This document shows positions 1 to 10,156 of a stretch of DNA of 64,000 bases, one piece after another. The number at the start of each line of letters is the position of its first letter. The first letter of the stretch is position 1. Below the pieces are notes generated by a model. It was not told the DNA's origin and made no database searches. It saw only the letters and a program-made list of their open reading frames with translations. Source of the stretch: Epiperipatus broadwayi (taxonomy: Eukaryota > Onychophora > Udeonychophora > Euonychophora > Peripatidae); the NCBI GenBank assembly GCA_028023455.1, contig JAQFVV010012422.1, positions 10,577,337 through 10,641,336 on the forward strand. Reading direction: 5' to 3'. A program made the translations under genes and the position numbers.

Positions 1-423
1 TTTTAAATTAAAATATAATGAAAAGCATAAACTGTCATGCAAAATCCATTATCAACTCTTAACACTAATCAAGTGATGGTAAACCACACAGTGTAAGTTT
101 TGTCTGATGCCTAATCAATTCAATTTTTATTAACTCCATATAGAAGTCATCAGGTGTTTTAAAGCATTACTCTATACATTGATTATTGTCTGCTCAGTAA
201 TTACTAAGGGAAAAGTATTACAAACATGGAAGTTATTGGTGCTCTTGTCTATTCAGTCGGTAGTAAGTAGAAGTCATGACCTAAATATATTATGGTGCAT
301 AAATCCCATATAATTTCTATTTTTTATTGTTTATATAGTAATAGTAAATCAGGTTTATGGTTTTCTATACATTAATTTTAAATGCAGTTATCAAAGAAAT
401 TAATAAAAAAAACTCCTTTTCAG
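1..423. other. AT-rich non-coding stretch
   Basis: No gene or recognisable repeat seen. A donor-like GTAAGT at about 92 has no open frame in front of it. The stretch ends in a plausible 3' splice site (pyrimidine-rich run then AG at 422-423). Confidence 0.5.
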
Positions 424-694
424 ATCGAGTTGTATTTTGTTATCAATTGTGAAGCTAAAAGAATTAACAGACAATAAGAAGAAATTGCCATCAATAAACT
501 TAGCTAATCTTTGTCTTAATATCAATGAAATAATGCAAGCTTTAAACAATATAAAAAGAAACAATGAAAATGTTTGGGAAAAGAATCAAAGGAATGATTT
601 TTTTTATATTGACCTGTTTATAATCCACATAAAACAAATAGATGCCTCCATTATTATATATACATATGTGTTCATGTGTTTGTCATTGGGCTGA
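424..694 (+). CDS. possible exon, coiled-coil-like, uncertain
   Basis: An open frame follows a decent acceptor (ctccttttcag) and stays open to a TGA at 692-694. With a phase-2 entry it reads SSCILLSIVKLKELTDNKKK and continues with heptad-like Leu/Ile/Asn-rich sequence (NEIMQALNNIKRNNENVW). That composition would suit a laminin coiled coil or the linker before the last LG domains. I see no convincing donor before the stop; candidates such as AAT/gtttgg are weak. It does not look like the start of an LG domain, which the next exon at 3553 requires. It may equally be a chance open frame in an intron. Confidence 0.28.
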
Positions 695-1362
695 TGAATA
701 TATAATAAAGAATTTTGATAGACAGTTATACTTTATTAATGATTTATATATATGGTGAGTGAAATTTAATCAGAAAACATGTAGGTTAATCTTTAACTGA
801 GTTTAAAGTTTATATCTGGATTAAGAGTAATCTCTAGTTTAGCGAATGATTAGTAATAATTCTTAATTTATTCATATGAAGTGATTAGTCTCAGAGTTGT
901 GAGTAAAAAAAGTTTTACACTTTTAAATTAAACTCTAATAGTAATTTTCATTAGTCATTCATTAGACTAGAGATTATCCAATAATGAATAATATTTCTGT
1001 AGGATAATTTTCACTATACCACTCTCACACAAGGTAGGGGCTGGTTTCTATCCACTTTTAACACCTTATGGAGGGATGCAATCATAAACATATAATCAAA
1101 AACATGTGAAAAATATCTATGATTCCCAAAGATGTGAAAAATATCTATGATCCCCAAGATGCACATTTCATGTTGAATGTGTAAGAGATTTGACCTGAAC
1201 TAAGGAGCACTGTTTTAATAAGAAATGCTTCTTGGGAATTGTTTCATTTGTTCAGCTATTATAATTTGCATGTTCCAAGAATGTGTAAAAAAATGGAAGC
1301 TTCCAGTATATCTAGTTCATCTATTTATATATATATATATCATTAGCAAGCAGTCAACATAT

Positions 1363-1412
<50 letters not shown>
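695..1412. other. AT-rich intron-like sequence with a TA/TG microsatellite
   Basis: No gene recognised. A short near-duplicate (tgtgaaaaatatctatgat) occurs at about 1105 and 1133. A (TA)n run passing into (TG)n ends the stretch at about 1366-1412. Confidence 0.5.
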
Positions 1413-1413
<1 letters not shown>

Positions 1414-1899
1414 AATTATATAACTGAATATTTGTAAATACAGTAACTAAATAATTTAAAAAATTTTTATCCACTTAGGAGCGCTTTCGATTATCCAAAT
1501 AATCTGCGTCAACTAAAGCTTTGAAATGCTAACTTTCCCACAATTCCATGATCTTAATGTTTGTTGCTTGCCTGTTAATTAAGTCATGTTTATATTTGTA
1601 TATTAGCATAGCCTCCTTTATTTTTCTTTTACTGTTATTTTTTTCAATTTGCAATATTTTTACACTGTTAAAATAACAATAAAAGAAAAATAAAGGAAGC
1701 TATTCTAATATACAAATATAAACATGACTTAATTAACAGGCAAGCAGCAAATGTTAAGATCACAGAATTGTGGGAAAGTTAGCATTTCAAAGCTTTAGTT
1801 GACACAGATTACTGGGATAATCAAAAGCGCTCCTAAGTGGATAAAAAATTTTTTAATTAGTTAGTTACTGTATTTACAAATATTCAGTTATATAATTAC
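1413..1899. repeat. foldback (long inverted repeat) element with hammerhead-like cores
   Basis: Two arms of roughly 220 bp (about 1413-1640 and 1670-1899) are inverted copies with few mismatches, separated by about 30 bp. No coding potential. Each arm holds the same motif: at 1793-1836 (+) and 1474-1518 (-) a hairpin with a GATTAT/ATAATC-type stem is followed by GAAA or AAAA, then AGCGCT and C, then CTAAG, which pairs with CTTTAG upstream. This is the layout of a hammerhead, but the CUGANGA box is degraded (TTGACGCA/TTGACACA). Target-site duplication not identified. Confidence 0.7.
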
Positions 1900-2113
1900 G
1901 TATATTGCTTTAAAAATACAGACATCGAATCATAATATTATATATATAATCAAAACTACCCCAAATCCAAAATTAAACTAGACCAGCATAAAAATAATAT
2001 AAAAAACACAACCTAAGGTTTCACTGCTACAAGCAGACTTCTCAAGTGTAAAGAACTACAAAAACTACACAATATATATAATATTAAAAACTACCCACAA
2101 ATCCATTCATTTC

Positions 2114-2698
2114 TCATCCACCCTTAATATTAAAAGAACTCTTAAATAAGTTAATTGCTTCAGAATAATAAATTTTCAATAATAAAGACTCTTTAATTCT
2201 TCTTTTGATTTCATTTCTCTCAAAGAAGACAACCTTAGCTTCATCAAAATTAATAGTGTGGCCAGTATCTTTTTCATGGACATACAAAGCAGAACTAAGA
2301 TATCTATTTTTAACTCTACTTTTATGAACCTTTATTCTTTCATTTAAACTCAAACTACTCTAACCTATGTAAACCTTCTTACAAAATAAACAAGGAATAA
2401 AATATACTACACCAGTAATAGTCTTTCTATCAAAAACTTCTTTTGTATTATTTAATAAATTATTCAATGTAACACCCCTTTTCCAAGCAATTTTCTTATT
2501 TCCAAACAATATACTATTTCTACACACAATTTTATAAGAAGACAATTTAAATGGCAAAGAAATAAAATCATATTTTTCTTTAACCTTTACATCCTTACAA
2601 ATATTACTATTAAATAAAATACTTCTAACAAATTTATCACAGTATCCAACACTCAAATAATCTTTATAAAATTGATATTTCTGAAACAAAGCAAAAGA
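2114..2698 (-). pseudogene. Penelope-like GIY-YIG endonuclease fragment, left arm
   Basis: Minus-strand copy of the fragment at 2692-3291. It is broken by an in-frame stop just after the endonuclease motif CKKVYIG, which splits it into pieces at 2360-2689 and 2114-2353. It has the same order as the right arm: an RT-distal linker (KIAWKRGVTLNNLLNNTK), then the GIY-YIG start (VVYFIPC, CKKVYIG), then an H-bearing helix (IKVHKSRVKN). The N-terminal reverse transcriptase is missing, so it cannot be an autonomous element. Confidence 0.75.
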
Positions 2699-3291
2699 AA
2701 TATCAATTTTATAAAGATTATTTGAGTGTTGGATACTCTGATAAATTTGTTAAAAGTATTTTATTTAATAGTAATATTTGTAAGGATGTAAAGGTTAAAG
2801 AAAAATATGATTTTATTTCTTTGCCATTTAAATTGTCTTCTTATAAAATTGTGTGTAGAAATAGTATATTGTTTGGAAATAAGAAAATTGCTTGGAAAAG
2901 GGGTGTTACATTGAATAATTTATTAAATAATACAAAAGAAGTTTTTGATAGAAAGACTATTCCTGGTGTAGTATATTTTATTCCTTGTTTATTTTGTAAG
3001 AAGGTTTACATAGGTCAAAGTAGTTTGAGTTTAAATGAAAAAATAAAGGTTCATAAAAGTAGAGTTAAAAATAGATATTTTAGTTCTGCTTTGTATGTCC
3101 ATGAAAAAGATACAGGCTACACTATTGATTTTGATGAAGCTAAGGTTGTCTTCTTTGAGAGAAATGAAATCAAAAGAATTAAAGAGTCTTTATTATTGAA
3201 AATTTATTATTCTGAAGCAATTAACTTATTTAAGAGTTCTTTTAATATTAAGGGTGGATGGGAAGTGAATGGATTTGTGAGTAGTTTTTAA
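2692..3291 (+). CDS. Penelope-like GIY-YIG endonuclease fragment, right arm
   Basis: Open frame of about 200 codons without an ATG near its start; it enters from the palindrome centre, so it is a 5'-truncated remnant. Residues resemble the C-terminal third of Penelope-like polyproteins: a basic linker (KKIAWKRGVTLNNLL), then GVVYFIPCLFCKKVYIG, where the paired Cys and the YIG are typical of the Penelope GIY-YIG nuclease, which nicks the target to prime reverse transcription. A stop follows VSSF at 3289-3291. No RT motifs are present. It differs from the left arm by a few substitutions. Confidence 0.75.
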   Translation, partial: QKKYQFYKDYLSVGYSDKFVKSILFNSNICKDVKVKEKYDFISLPFKLSSYKIVCRNSILFGNKKIAWKRGVTLNNLLNNTKEVFDRKTIPGVVYFIPCLFCKKVYIGQSSLSLNEKIKVHKSRVKNRYFSSALYVHEKDTGYTIDFDEAKVVFFERNEIKRIKESLLLKIYYSEAINLFKSSFNIKGGWEVNGFVSSF

Positions 3292-3461
3292 TATTATATA
3301 TATTGTGTAGTTTTTGTAGTTCTTTACACTTGAGAAGTCTGCTTTGTAGCAGTGAAACCTTAGGTTGTGTTTTTTATATTATTTTTATGCTGGTCTGGTT
3401 TAATTTTGGATTTGGGGTAGTTTTGATTTTATATTGACTAGTTTAGCTTTATGCTTGTAAT

Positions 3462-3490
<29 letters not shown>

Positions 3491-3496
<6 letters not shown>

Positions 3497-3509
3497 GTCA
3501 TCCTGAAAA

Positions 3510-3545
<36 letters not shown>

Positions 3546-3564
3546 TTTTCAGGATGACTTTTTA
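3491..3564. repeat. perfect 24-bp inverted repeat overlapping the exon-3553 splice acceptor
   Basis: Bases 3491-3514 are the exact reverse complement of 3541-3564, with a self-complementary (TA)n tract between them. The right arm contains the 3' splice site (tgtatttttcag) and the first 12 bases of the following LG exon. A TA-rich tract also precedes the left arm. Confidence 0.9.
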
Positions 3565-3681
3565 TTAATTCAATTACTAAATGGTTATGTAAATGTAACT
3601 TATAATATGAAAGGCCATGACATAGTATCATTACAGAGTAGAAAAAATAAATATCACAATGGCTTTTTTCATCATCTCAGG
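3553..3681 (+). CDS. LG-domain exon (first supported exon; upstream LG domain, middle part)
   Basis: 129 nt, phase 0 to 0, between acceptor tgtatttttcag and donor gtaagt. Encodes 43 residues starting DDFLLIQLLNGYVNVTYN and ending FFHHLR. This is the LG-fold pattern: a strand 'dFl.l.l.nG.v.v.yn' followed by 'ngxfHhl' (the usual WH position). The next exon at 21914 continues it in frame with 'LEIKDHMTSLILDKKDH'. The beginning of this LG domain must come from an exon further upstream that I could not locate. The product is presumably secreted and part of the basement membrane, by analogy with laminin alpha C-termini. Confidence 0.8.
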
Positions 3682-5600
3682 GTAAGTAATTTTTATAAAA
3701 TTATTATTGTTGCTGTCACTCTGTGATATCTGTTTTAGAATTAATATTTAATGCTGTATGTTACTGATTGTTAATAGTTATAGGAGTATTATATTTTCAG
3801 AATATCTCCATCATATATTTTTTAGTTCATCGATTGTACTTCTTGTGCTTAAACATCATTTAACCTCCCAAGTGATAAACCGTTTGAATAATTTTTTAAC
3901 AGTACATTCATTTTTGTTAAAACTGAATCCATACCTTCCATGTCAAACATATGCACTTTTAAATGACCTAGAAATTCTTATATGATCAACATAAGAATTT
4001 AGATTATGTTTCAAAAAAGTGGTCAGGTCTAATTTTGATCAAGCATCCAGTAATGTGTTTTTGTTTTGTTTTCTACTTTCACTAGAATGATATGGAGAGG
4101 ACATTGAATACAAATAAGGAAATAGTGGAAGCATAAAGGGAGAAGTTAATAATTTTTTTAAAATTGTTCATATATCATATAACATAGAGTTAAAGTCATA
4201 GTAATTATTTTACTTTCTAAGTAAACACACAAAATGCAAGTTATAACAGATTAATGGTAAAATCTGCTGACTGCACTTAGCAACTAACTGTTGACAGTGA
4301 GCACATCATGCATTGTTCAGAAGTCCAGCATTCATCATTAGAAATAATGTACAATTAATGACTTAGATAGAATATAATATTATGAATAGGTGACATATGG
4401 AATCTAATTTAGATTGTTTGTGAATTTTGTGACAAGCAGTTAGCAGTACTGCAAATATTTAAGCATCATGGTTGTAGTATCATCAAACATTTGTCTACAT
4501 AACATAATTTTTTTCTATCATAAATATATTAATATTTGTATATAGTTTATTATTAATAAAGTTTTTTAATAAAAAAAAAGTATTTAAATATTTTAATTCA
4601 TATTCGATGTGTTTGATTTTTATGGATTATGAATCACATACAATGCAAATTGTATTATAGCTGTTTCAGTACGTACATTTTCTTGATATTTACTATACAT
4701 TTCTGTGTCTTCTACTTTTTTGATATTAATAAAATTGTAGTAGGCTTGTGTTGATGCAATAATCAAATATATATTTATCATATTTTTATTATAATACTAA
4801 CAAAAACTGAAGAATGAAATCATAGAAAAACTGATAATCCTTAACAATTATTTATACCTACTGAATCATGTGTTTATTGGAAAATAAGGCTTATGTTAAT
4901 AGGTAAATATTATTTAAATAAGGGCAAATTAAATTAAAACTATTAACAGATTTTAGTTACATGTTGGCATATTTTTTTAATTAATTATTTCTTTATATAT
5001 TTAATTTCTTATTTGACAATTTTCATACCAAGTGTATATATCTGATATTTAGCTATGAACAAAACCCAGTTTATCAGTTTTATAGTTTGTCTTTTGTCAG
5101 TTTATGCAAATAAAACAATTTTGTTTATTGCAAGAGAAATTGCACTTTTTCCAAACATATCTCTTGATAATTTTATATTCCTATTATAATAAATAAATGC
5201 CTAAACCTTACTGTTTTATCATGGTTGAATCTTAGAAAAAATGTAGATAAAATAGTATTCATATTTGAACTATAGCTTTATTCAGTTGTTTTCAAACAGT
5301 ACAATACCAATATGTCTGATATGCCAAAAACCTTTATCAAATGAAGTTACAAAGCCTTGGAAAAGTATAAAAACATTCACCCCAAATTTATGCTGATTAA
5401 ATTTTTTTTTATTCAAGCATGTAAAGAAACATTTTTGAGTAGCCAATATTGGCAAAATTATTTTTAATAGCATTCAAACGAGATAAGTTTCATGTTTCTT
5501 ACAATATTTCATTGTTGAATGCTGTATCAGGAAAACTATCTTTCTATTGGTGAAGAATTAATTTTATGAGCTATAAATAAAGTAACATGCACTATGCTGT
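3682..5600. other. intron, AT-rich, little recognisable
   Basis: Start of an 18.2-kb intron. A short decayed SINE-like tail (about 3855-3900, 'aacctcccaagtgataaaccgtttgaat') matches the SINE family at 8.1-8.7 kb. Nothing else recognised. Confidence 0.5.
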
Positions 5601-5639
5601 ACAGGCCAATATCTGATGTTACTAAGATAATTTGATATT

Positions 5640-6900
5640 TCACTCAAGATTTTAAAGACTTATTATGTGCGTATTTAAAAACATGCCAGTTTACTGTACA
5701 TCTTATTGTGTCAACTTTACCAGAAAATGAAGGCTTACTTTTAGCATAGATGTAATTCATAAAAGAAAAAAAAAGTTACCAAGAATTTTTAAGTGTTAAA
5801 TATTTGCAAATTGATACTACAGGAGAAGTGTTATTTCATGCATTGGAAAAGTTTTTTAAAAAATCCCCTTAAGTAATATCTTAACAGTTGTTATGGATGG
5901 TGCTTCAGTAATGATAAGTTTTACAGTGATTTTATTGCATATTTTTAAAAAAGCATTTCCGAATATATTCAATGTATTATTCCTGTTTCATTCATTAATA
6001 TTCAGTTGTCAAAAGTCTAAGTGAAATACTAACATAGGTAATTATATTATGCCATTAAAGCAATTGCCAAAATCAGAAGTCATTTACTGAATGACATATT
6101 GTTGGGTACCTTCATATTAAAAATGATGAAGAATTTAATCACTTGCTGCTTTATACAGACATTTACTGTTTATCAAAAAATATTAGATTGTATCAGTTTT
6201 ATAAACTTTTTGACTTCATGCTAAAGATCTTAGAAAATAAAAATGATGCTTTATGCACCAACTTGCTTGATTCCAGAAATGGCACAGCTTATTTGATGGA
6301 CTTGTTTAGTAAATTTATTGAAACAAATCCACAACTCCAAGCATGATATGCTGAATGTAATGAAAACAAAACTGTTATTACTGCATTTGTGGCAAAACTT
6401 TTTCTATACAAATGAAATTTAGAATAATGAAGAATTCAATCAGTTTCCAAATTTATTAATAGTTAAAAAACATGGCCTTACTTACCTATTATTAGCATTT
6501 GGAGACTTGGATCCATTGTGAGTCCAATCAAGAAATTTGAAGATGTTCTTAAAATAAACATACCTCATTCAGTTTTGGATTTTATTTCAAATACAAATAT
6601 AGATCACCCCAGAACCATATGCAGAACTAATAAAAGTAACAAATCAGAAATTTAAATTCAAAGATGCCTATTAATAGTTATGGCTGAAAAAGCAGATGTA
6701 TATATCTTAACCTGGATTATATGCTATAGCACAGAAACTTTTAATTGCATTTGCTTCATCATATTCAGTGGAACACGAGTTCAGTGTGACCATATACCTG
6801 TTAATTAAAAAAAGGACCAACTAAGTAATCATGGTGTATTGAAAATATTTCTGTCAAAAATAGAATGAACATTAAATGTATTGACCACAATGTGCTATGT
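5640..6900 (+). pseudogene. hAT-superfamily transposase remnant (ZBED/DUF4371-like)
   Basis: Conceptual translation across many stops and frameshifts gives segments in the order expected of domesticated/ZBED-type hAT transposases. These are FTVHLIVSTLPENEGLLLA (about 5690), VVMDGASVM (about 5895, the 'TDGA' catalytic region), LLLYTDIYCLSKNIRLYQF (about 6145, where 'HTEVRWLSRGKVL' sits in relatives), LLDSRNGTAYLMDLFSKF (about 6265) and, near 6765, SSYSVEHEFSVT with KKRTN, the conserved dimerisation-domain signature. The longest open piece is 6143-6346. No terminal inverted repeats or 8-bp target duplication were identified. Non-functional. Confidence 0.7.
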
Positions 6901-7032
6901 TTATTCTTCTTATTAGGAGATCATTTTTAATGTTATTTTTTCATTTTATTTTAATATCCTTCATTGTCTTAATTACCTGTGTTGAATGCTATTATGGTTG
7001 ATTTTCAGAAGTAATTTTGTAATTTCAAAGTT

Positions 7033-7245
7033 AAACTACTAAACATCACATGATCACCATTTCTTATGCTTGCTCATAACTGTTAAAAATTCTCCATACA
7101 GTAGTACCATTACTAGCTAGAAAGTAGTCTGGGGATATGGATGAATAGGCACTAAATAAGAATTTTATGCACAAGCCTTCTGGCATCCATTGATTACTCT
7201 GGCTTGCACTGAGTGGTACTACTGTATGGATAGCTTTGCCTGTTT
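7033..7245 (+). mobile_element. family A insertion, short form, with 13-bp target duplication
   Basis: Flanked by taatttcaaagtt (7020-7032) and taatttcaatgtt (7246-7258), 12 of 13 identical. The left part (acatcacatgatcaccat..., then ctccatacagtagtacca) is inverted relative to the right part (tggtactactgtatgga). Between them the sense sequence begins at ctagaaagtagtctggggatat, i.e. inside the hammerhead core just 3' of helix II. It therefore keeps only the downstream half of the ribozyme. Confidence 0.7.
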
Positions 7246-8082
7246 TAATTTCAATGTTCAAGATGTTTATTAACAACAATGTGTTTTTATTATGTTGTAA
7301 GCTGTGTAGATGGAACTAAACATGCATAAAAGAATGCAAATTTTTCTGATTGTTTGCTTTTAAAAGGTATATTTCCGAGGAGATGCTTTTTTTTTCTGAA
7401 GAGAGGGTAGCAACACAAATAAGTTTGGAAATCTCTGGATTAAACAAAATGTTTTTTTTTTAAAAAGAACAAAAACAGTATGTTTATGAATAAAAACTGA
7501 AATCTAAAATTATGTTTTACCTTTGCAGCTTAAAAGAAAATAAATAATGCATGTATAACTATATTCACATTGCACACAAAAAGCATTAGAACTAGTCTTT
7601 TTTCAGTATATCTCTTAAAATCCTCTAAAGATTTTCATCAAAATTATAGTGATATTCTTAAATTTATTCTGGAAGTATTTAATATCAAGTTTAAACTGTT
7701 ACTCTTTTTGTTAGAGTCCATAAAGCAGTTCTATTTATAATTTTTTGGCTAAGTAAAAATAGCAATATAATTTTGCAAATATTCAACTAAGTTTTCTGAA
7801 GTGGTGTAGGTAGCAAGTTCTCACTGTGAGGAGTCATAATTCAGAAATTAATCTCTAAAGATATGAACACAATAGCACTATCATCCAGTGTTTAATAATT
7901 ACTCAAATTTACAATACATGACTCTGAAGTATGGTGAAAAAAATAAAGCAGCTTATGGAACACACTAATTCAATCTAAACAATATATAATTCTGCATCCA
8001 CTTTTTTTTTTAAAACTATTTTATTTTATAAAAATCATATTATTTTACATAAGCCAGTGTTTTGATTGTCTTATATTCTCAT

Positions 8083-8745
8083 GACCCTATATGGTTTTGT
8101 GCAGTAAAGATAAACTCCAAATGATTGATCACAGCATAGGTTGGCTATTTTTGGTGTTCAAACTTTTTATGAACTCCCAAGCAATAAACCATTTGATCAT
8201 TATTATTACTTATATATTAATCTGTGTGGTTTTATGCAGTCATAGAATGGTGGACTCTAGAGCTCAGTGTTCATGAATCATGTCTTTAGCCCTGTCACTT
8301 CCAGTACCCAGTCTTTTAATAAATTCCTGAGCTATAAACCCTTTGATTATTATTATTACTACTTCTATTATCTTTTGTGGTTTAGTGCAATGGTAAAGTG
8401 ATGGACACTGGAGCTCAAGGTCCATAGATTGTGGCTTCATCTCAGCCAGTTCCTGTACTCTGGAGCTCAGTTTCCATGGATTACAGTCCTGGTTCTGTCA
8501 ATTCTGGTCTCAAATTTCTTATGGACTCCTGCCAAATAAAACCATTTGATGATTATGATTACTACTACTACAGTAAATAAATTGAATTGAATTATTACTG
8601 CTGCTGCTATTACTACTACCACCATCACCACCACTTATATTATTCTCTGTGGTTTAATGCAATGATAGAGTGATGAATTCTGGAGATCAAGGTTCCTGGA
8701 TCTTGGCTACAGCTCTTCCACTTCCACTGTTTGAATGTATTAAAT
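8083..8745 (+). repeat. cluster of four tRNA-derived SINE copies
   Basis: Copies at about 8083-8215, 8221-8370, 8371-8590 and 8635-8745 share 'gtggtttagtgcaatggta', 'gatggactctggagctcaag', a decayed B-box-like 'ggtccatggattrtgg', then 'aactcctgagctataaacc' and an (ATT)n/(ATTACT)n tail. The head resembles a tRNA A box and B box, so a pol III-transcribed tRNA-derived SINE is likely. The third copy has an internal duplication of 'ctggagctcag'. Copies are diverged from one another. Confidence 0.6.
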
Positions 8746-9101
8746 TTTTCATTGTCTTTTATTTGTTTTCGTATGAGGTGGGCAAAAAATTAATCAATGT
8801 AACGTAAAAAAACAGATTTTAAAAGAAAAAAATATAGAACAACTATTTATAGATCAATTGGGGGGGAGGGGGTGAATAAACAATTTTTATAATTTCACTG
8901 ATAAAAATTGCATAAAATTTAATAATACAGTTAGATGACCATTAAGTGAAATCCATGTTTAGAGGCAGGAAGGAAGTAGGATTTGTGAATTTTGCACTAC
9001 CCACTCCCCCATCTTTCTTAATAATCTAAACTTTGCCAAAAAATTTAAATAAACATTAGTTTTTATTGTTTTCCTGAAGGTTTGTGATGATGATGGTGTT
9101 C

Positions 9102-9406
9102 TAATTGTATTTTTATATTGGACTATTTCCGTCATCTAATATGCGATTACCTTAAAATTCAATAATCAAGAATCTAAGGACCCAAGTTCGAATCCCTTGC
9201 TAGTACTGTTATTGGTCAGGCCAGCAACACCCGAAGAAATGGGGAGAATAATACCTCTCGAAACGTTGTGCATAATCTAAACTGTTTGATGTGCTATTAC
9301 TAACAGTTGAATGTATTTGGAATATTTAAATAAAAGTTAAATTTTTCTAAAGATATTCAATACGCATATTAGGTGATGGAAATAGTCCAATATAAAAATA
9401 CAATTA
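9102..9406. mobile_element. short element with 45-bp terminal inverted repeats
   Basis: Arms 9102-9145 and 9363-9406 are inverted copies with two mismatches. The interior has a B-box-like 'gttcgaatccc' (about 9188) and 'cacccgaagaaatgggga...cctctcgaaacgttgtg' (about 9226-9272), which recalls the hammerhead-bearing tails of Penelope-like elements but folds poorly here. The flanks share 'attagtttttattgt' (about 9056-9070 and 9403-9417). Confidence 0.55.
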
Positions 9407-9620
9407 GTTTTTATTGTATATAGTGTCCATATACATTAATAGTTTTGGTTACTGCATATATTTATTTATTAATAATAATTTAATAATTTAAAATACAGTT
9501 TTTTCATTTAAGTAATTATTTTTTAAATTTTTTTATAAATAAATATAATCCTACCAATAACTTAAACAAACAGGCTTATTACATACCTGTGTCTATATGT
9601 GTAATATATAGGGTATATGA

Positions 9621-9742
9621 GCATAGACTTTCACACGACCCACCACTCTCCACACTTTATCTTTTCGACATATATGTGTTCAAGTGTGTCGGTGTTATGA
9701 GATAGTATGGAGAGTGGTGAGTCGTGTGAAAGTCTGTGCTAA
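9621..9742. repeat. hairpin of family C tRNA-like tail
   Basis: Two inverted arms (about 9621-9662 and 9700-9742) each carry 'gagatagtatggagagtggtgagtcgtgtgaaagtct' on one strand. The same block ends family C copies at 23.3, 40.9 and 59.3 kb. No ribozyme core in this copy. Confidence 0.65.
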
Positions 9743-10156
9743 TCCTACCAATAACCAACTCAGATAAATATCTCATATTGATCAGAAATTGATATTTAGC
9801 TATTCTTAGGTAATGAATAAAATAAAGATGGAAAATTGCTCAAATTCTCATTAACCAGTAATTGGTAAGCCCTATGAGATCCGCCTTTTTATACATTTAA
9901 TCTTTTTTGAATGGCTTTTGGAGATCCCTTAAATAGCAATTTTACATATTGAGTACATATATATTAATAATCTCATCATAATATTTGTCATGTGGTTTAT
10001 TACATCTCCAAGTTCAATTAATTAAAAAATTATTTTTAAAACATTTTCTAATTGTTTTTATTAAATTTTGATTCCAAATTAAATAATAATAAAAATATGT
10101 ATAATTTTGACTGTCTTTTCTGATTTAATTTTAAATAATGGTTTTATATATAAAAA

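Larger units (their letters stand above)
1944..3437. mobile_element. head-to-head pair of truncated Penelope-like elements
   Basis: Two arms of about 740 bp (1944-2681 and 2697-3437) are nearly identical inverted copies around a 15-bp spacer (2682-2696). Each arm carries the C-terminal part of a Penelope-like polyprotein (thumb/linker plus GIY-YIG endonuclease) followed by an untranslated tail. The tail contains a degraded hammerhead (3326-3370 + and 2016-2049 -): ACAC/GTGT helix I, CTGCT/AGCAG helix II, GAAA, ACC-TTA-GGT helix III and a GTT cleavage triplet. The box reads TTGAGAA instead of CUGANGA, so it is probably inactive. Reverse transcriptase is absent from both arms. Confidence 0.8.

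Noticed and set aside
7064-7279. Protein-coding reading of family A (similar frames at 32628-32861, 34795-34998, 57635-57832)
   Set aside because: The shared peptide (e.g. QSNQWMPEGLCIK) comes from copies of the same repeat in different orientations; frames are interrupted and the element is better explained as structured RNA.
9226-9272. Hammerhead at 'cccgaagaaatgggga...cctctcgaaacgtt'
   Set aside because: U4 is C, helix II needs wobbles and leaves unpaired bases, helix III has no loop. Kept only as a resemblance.
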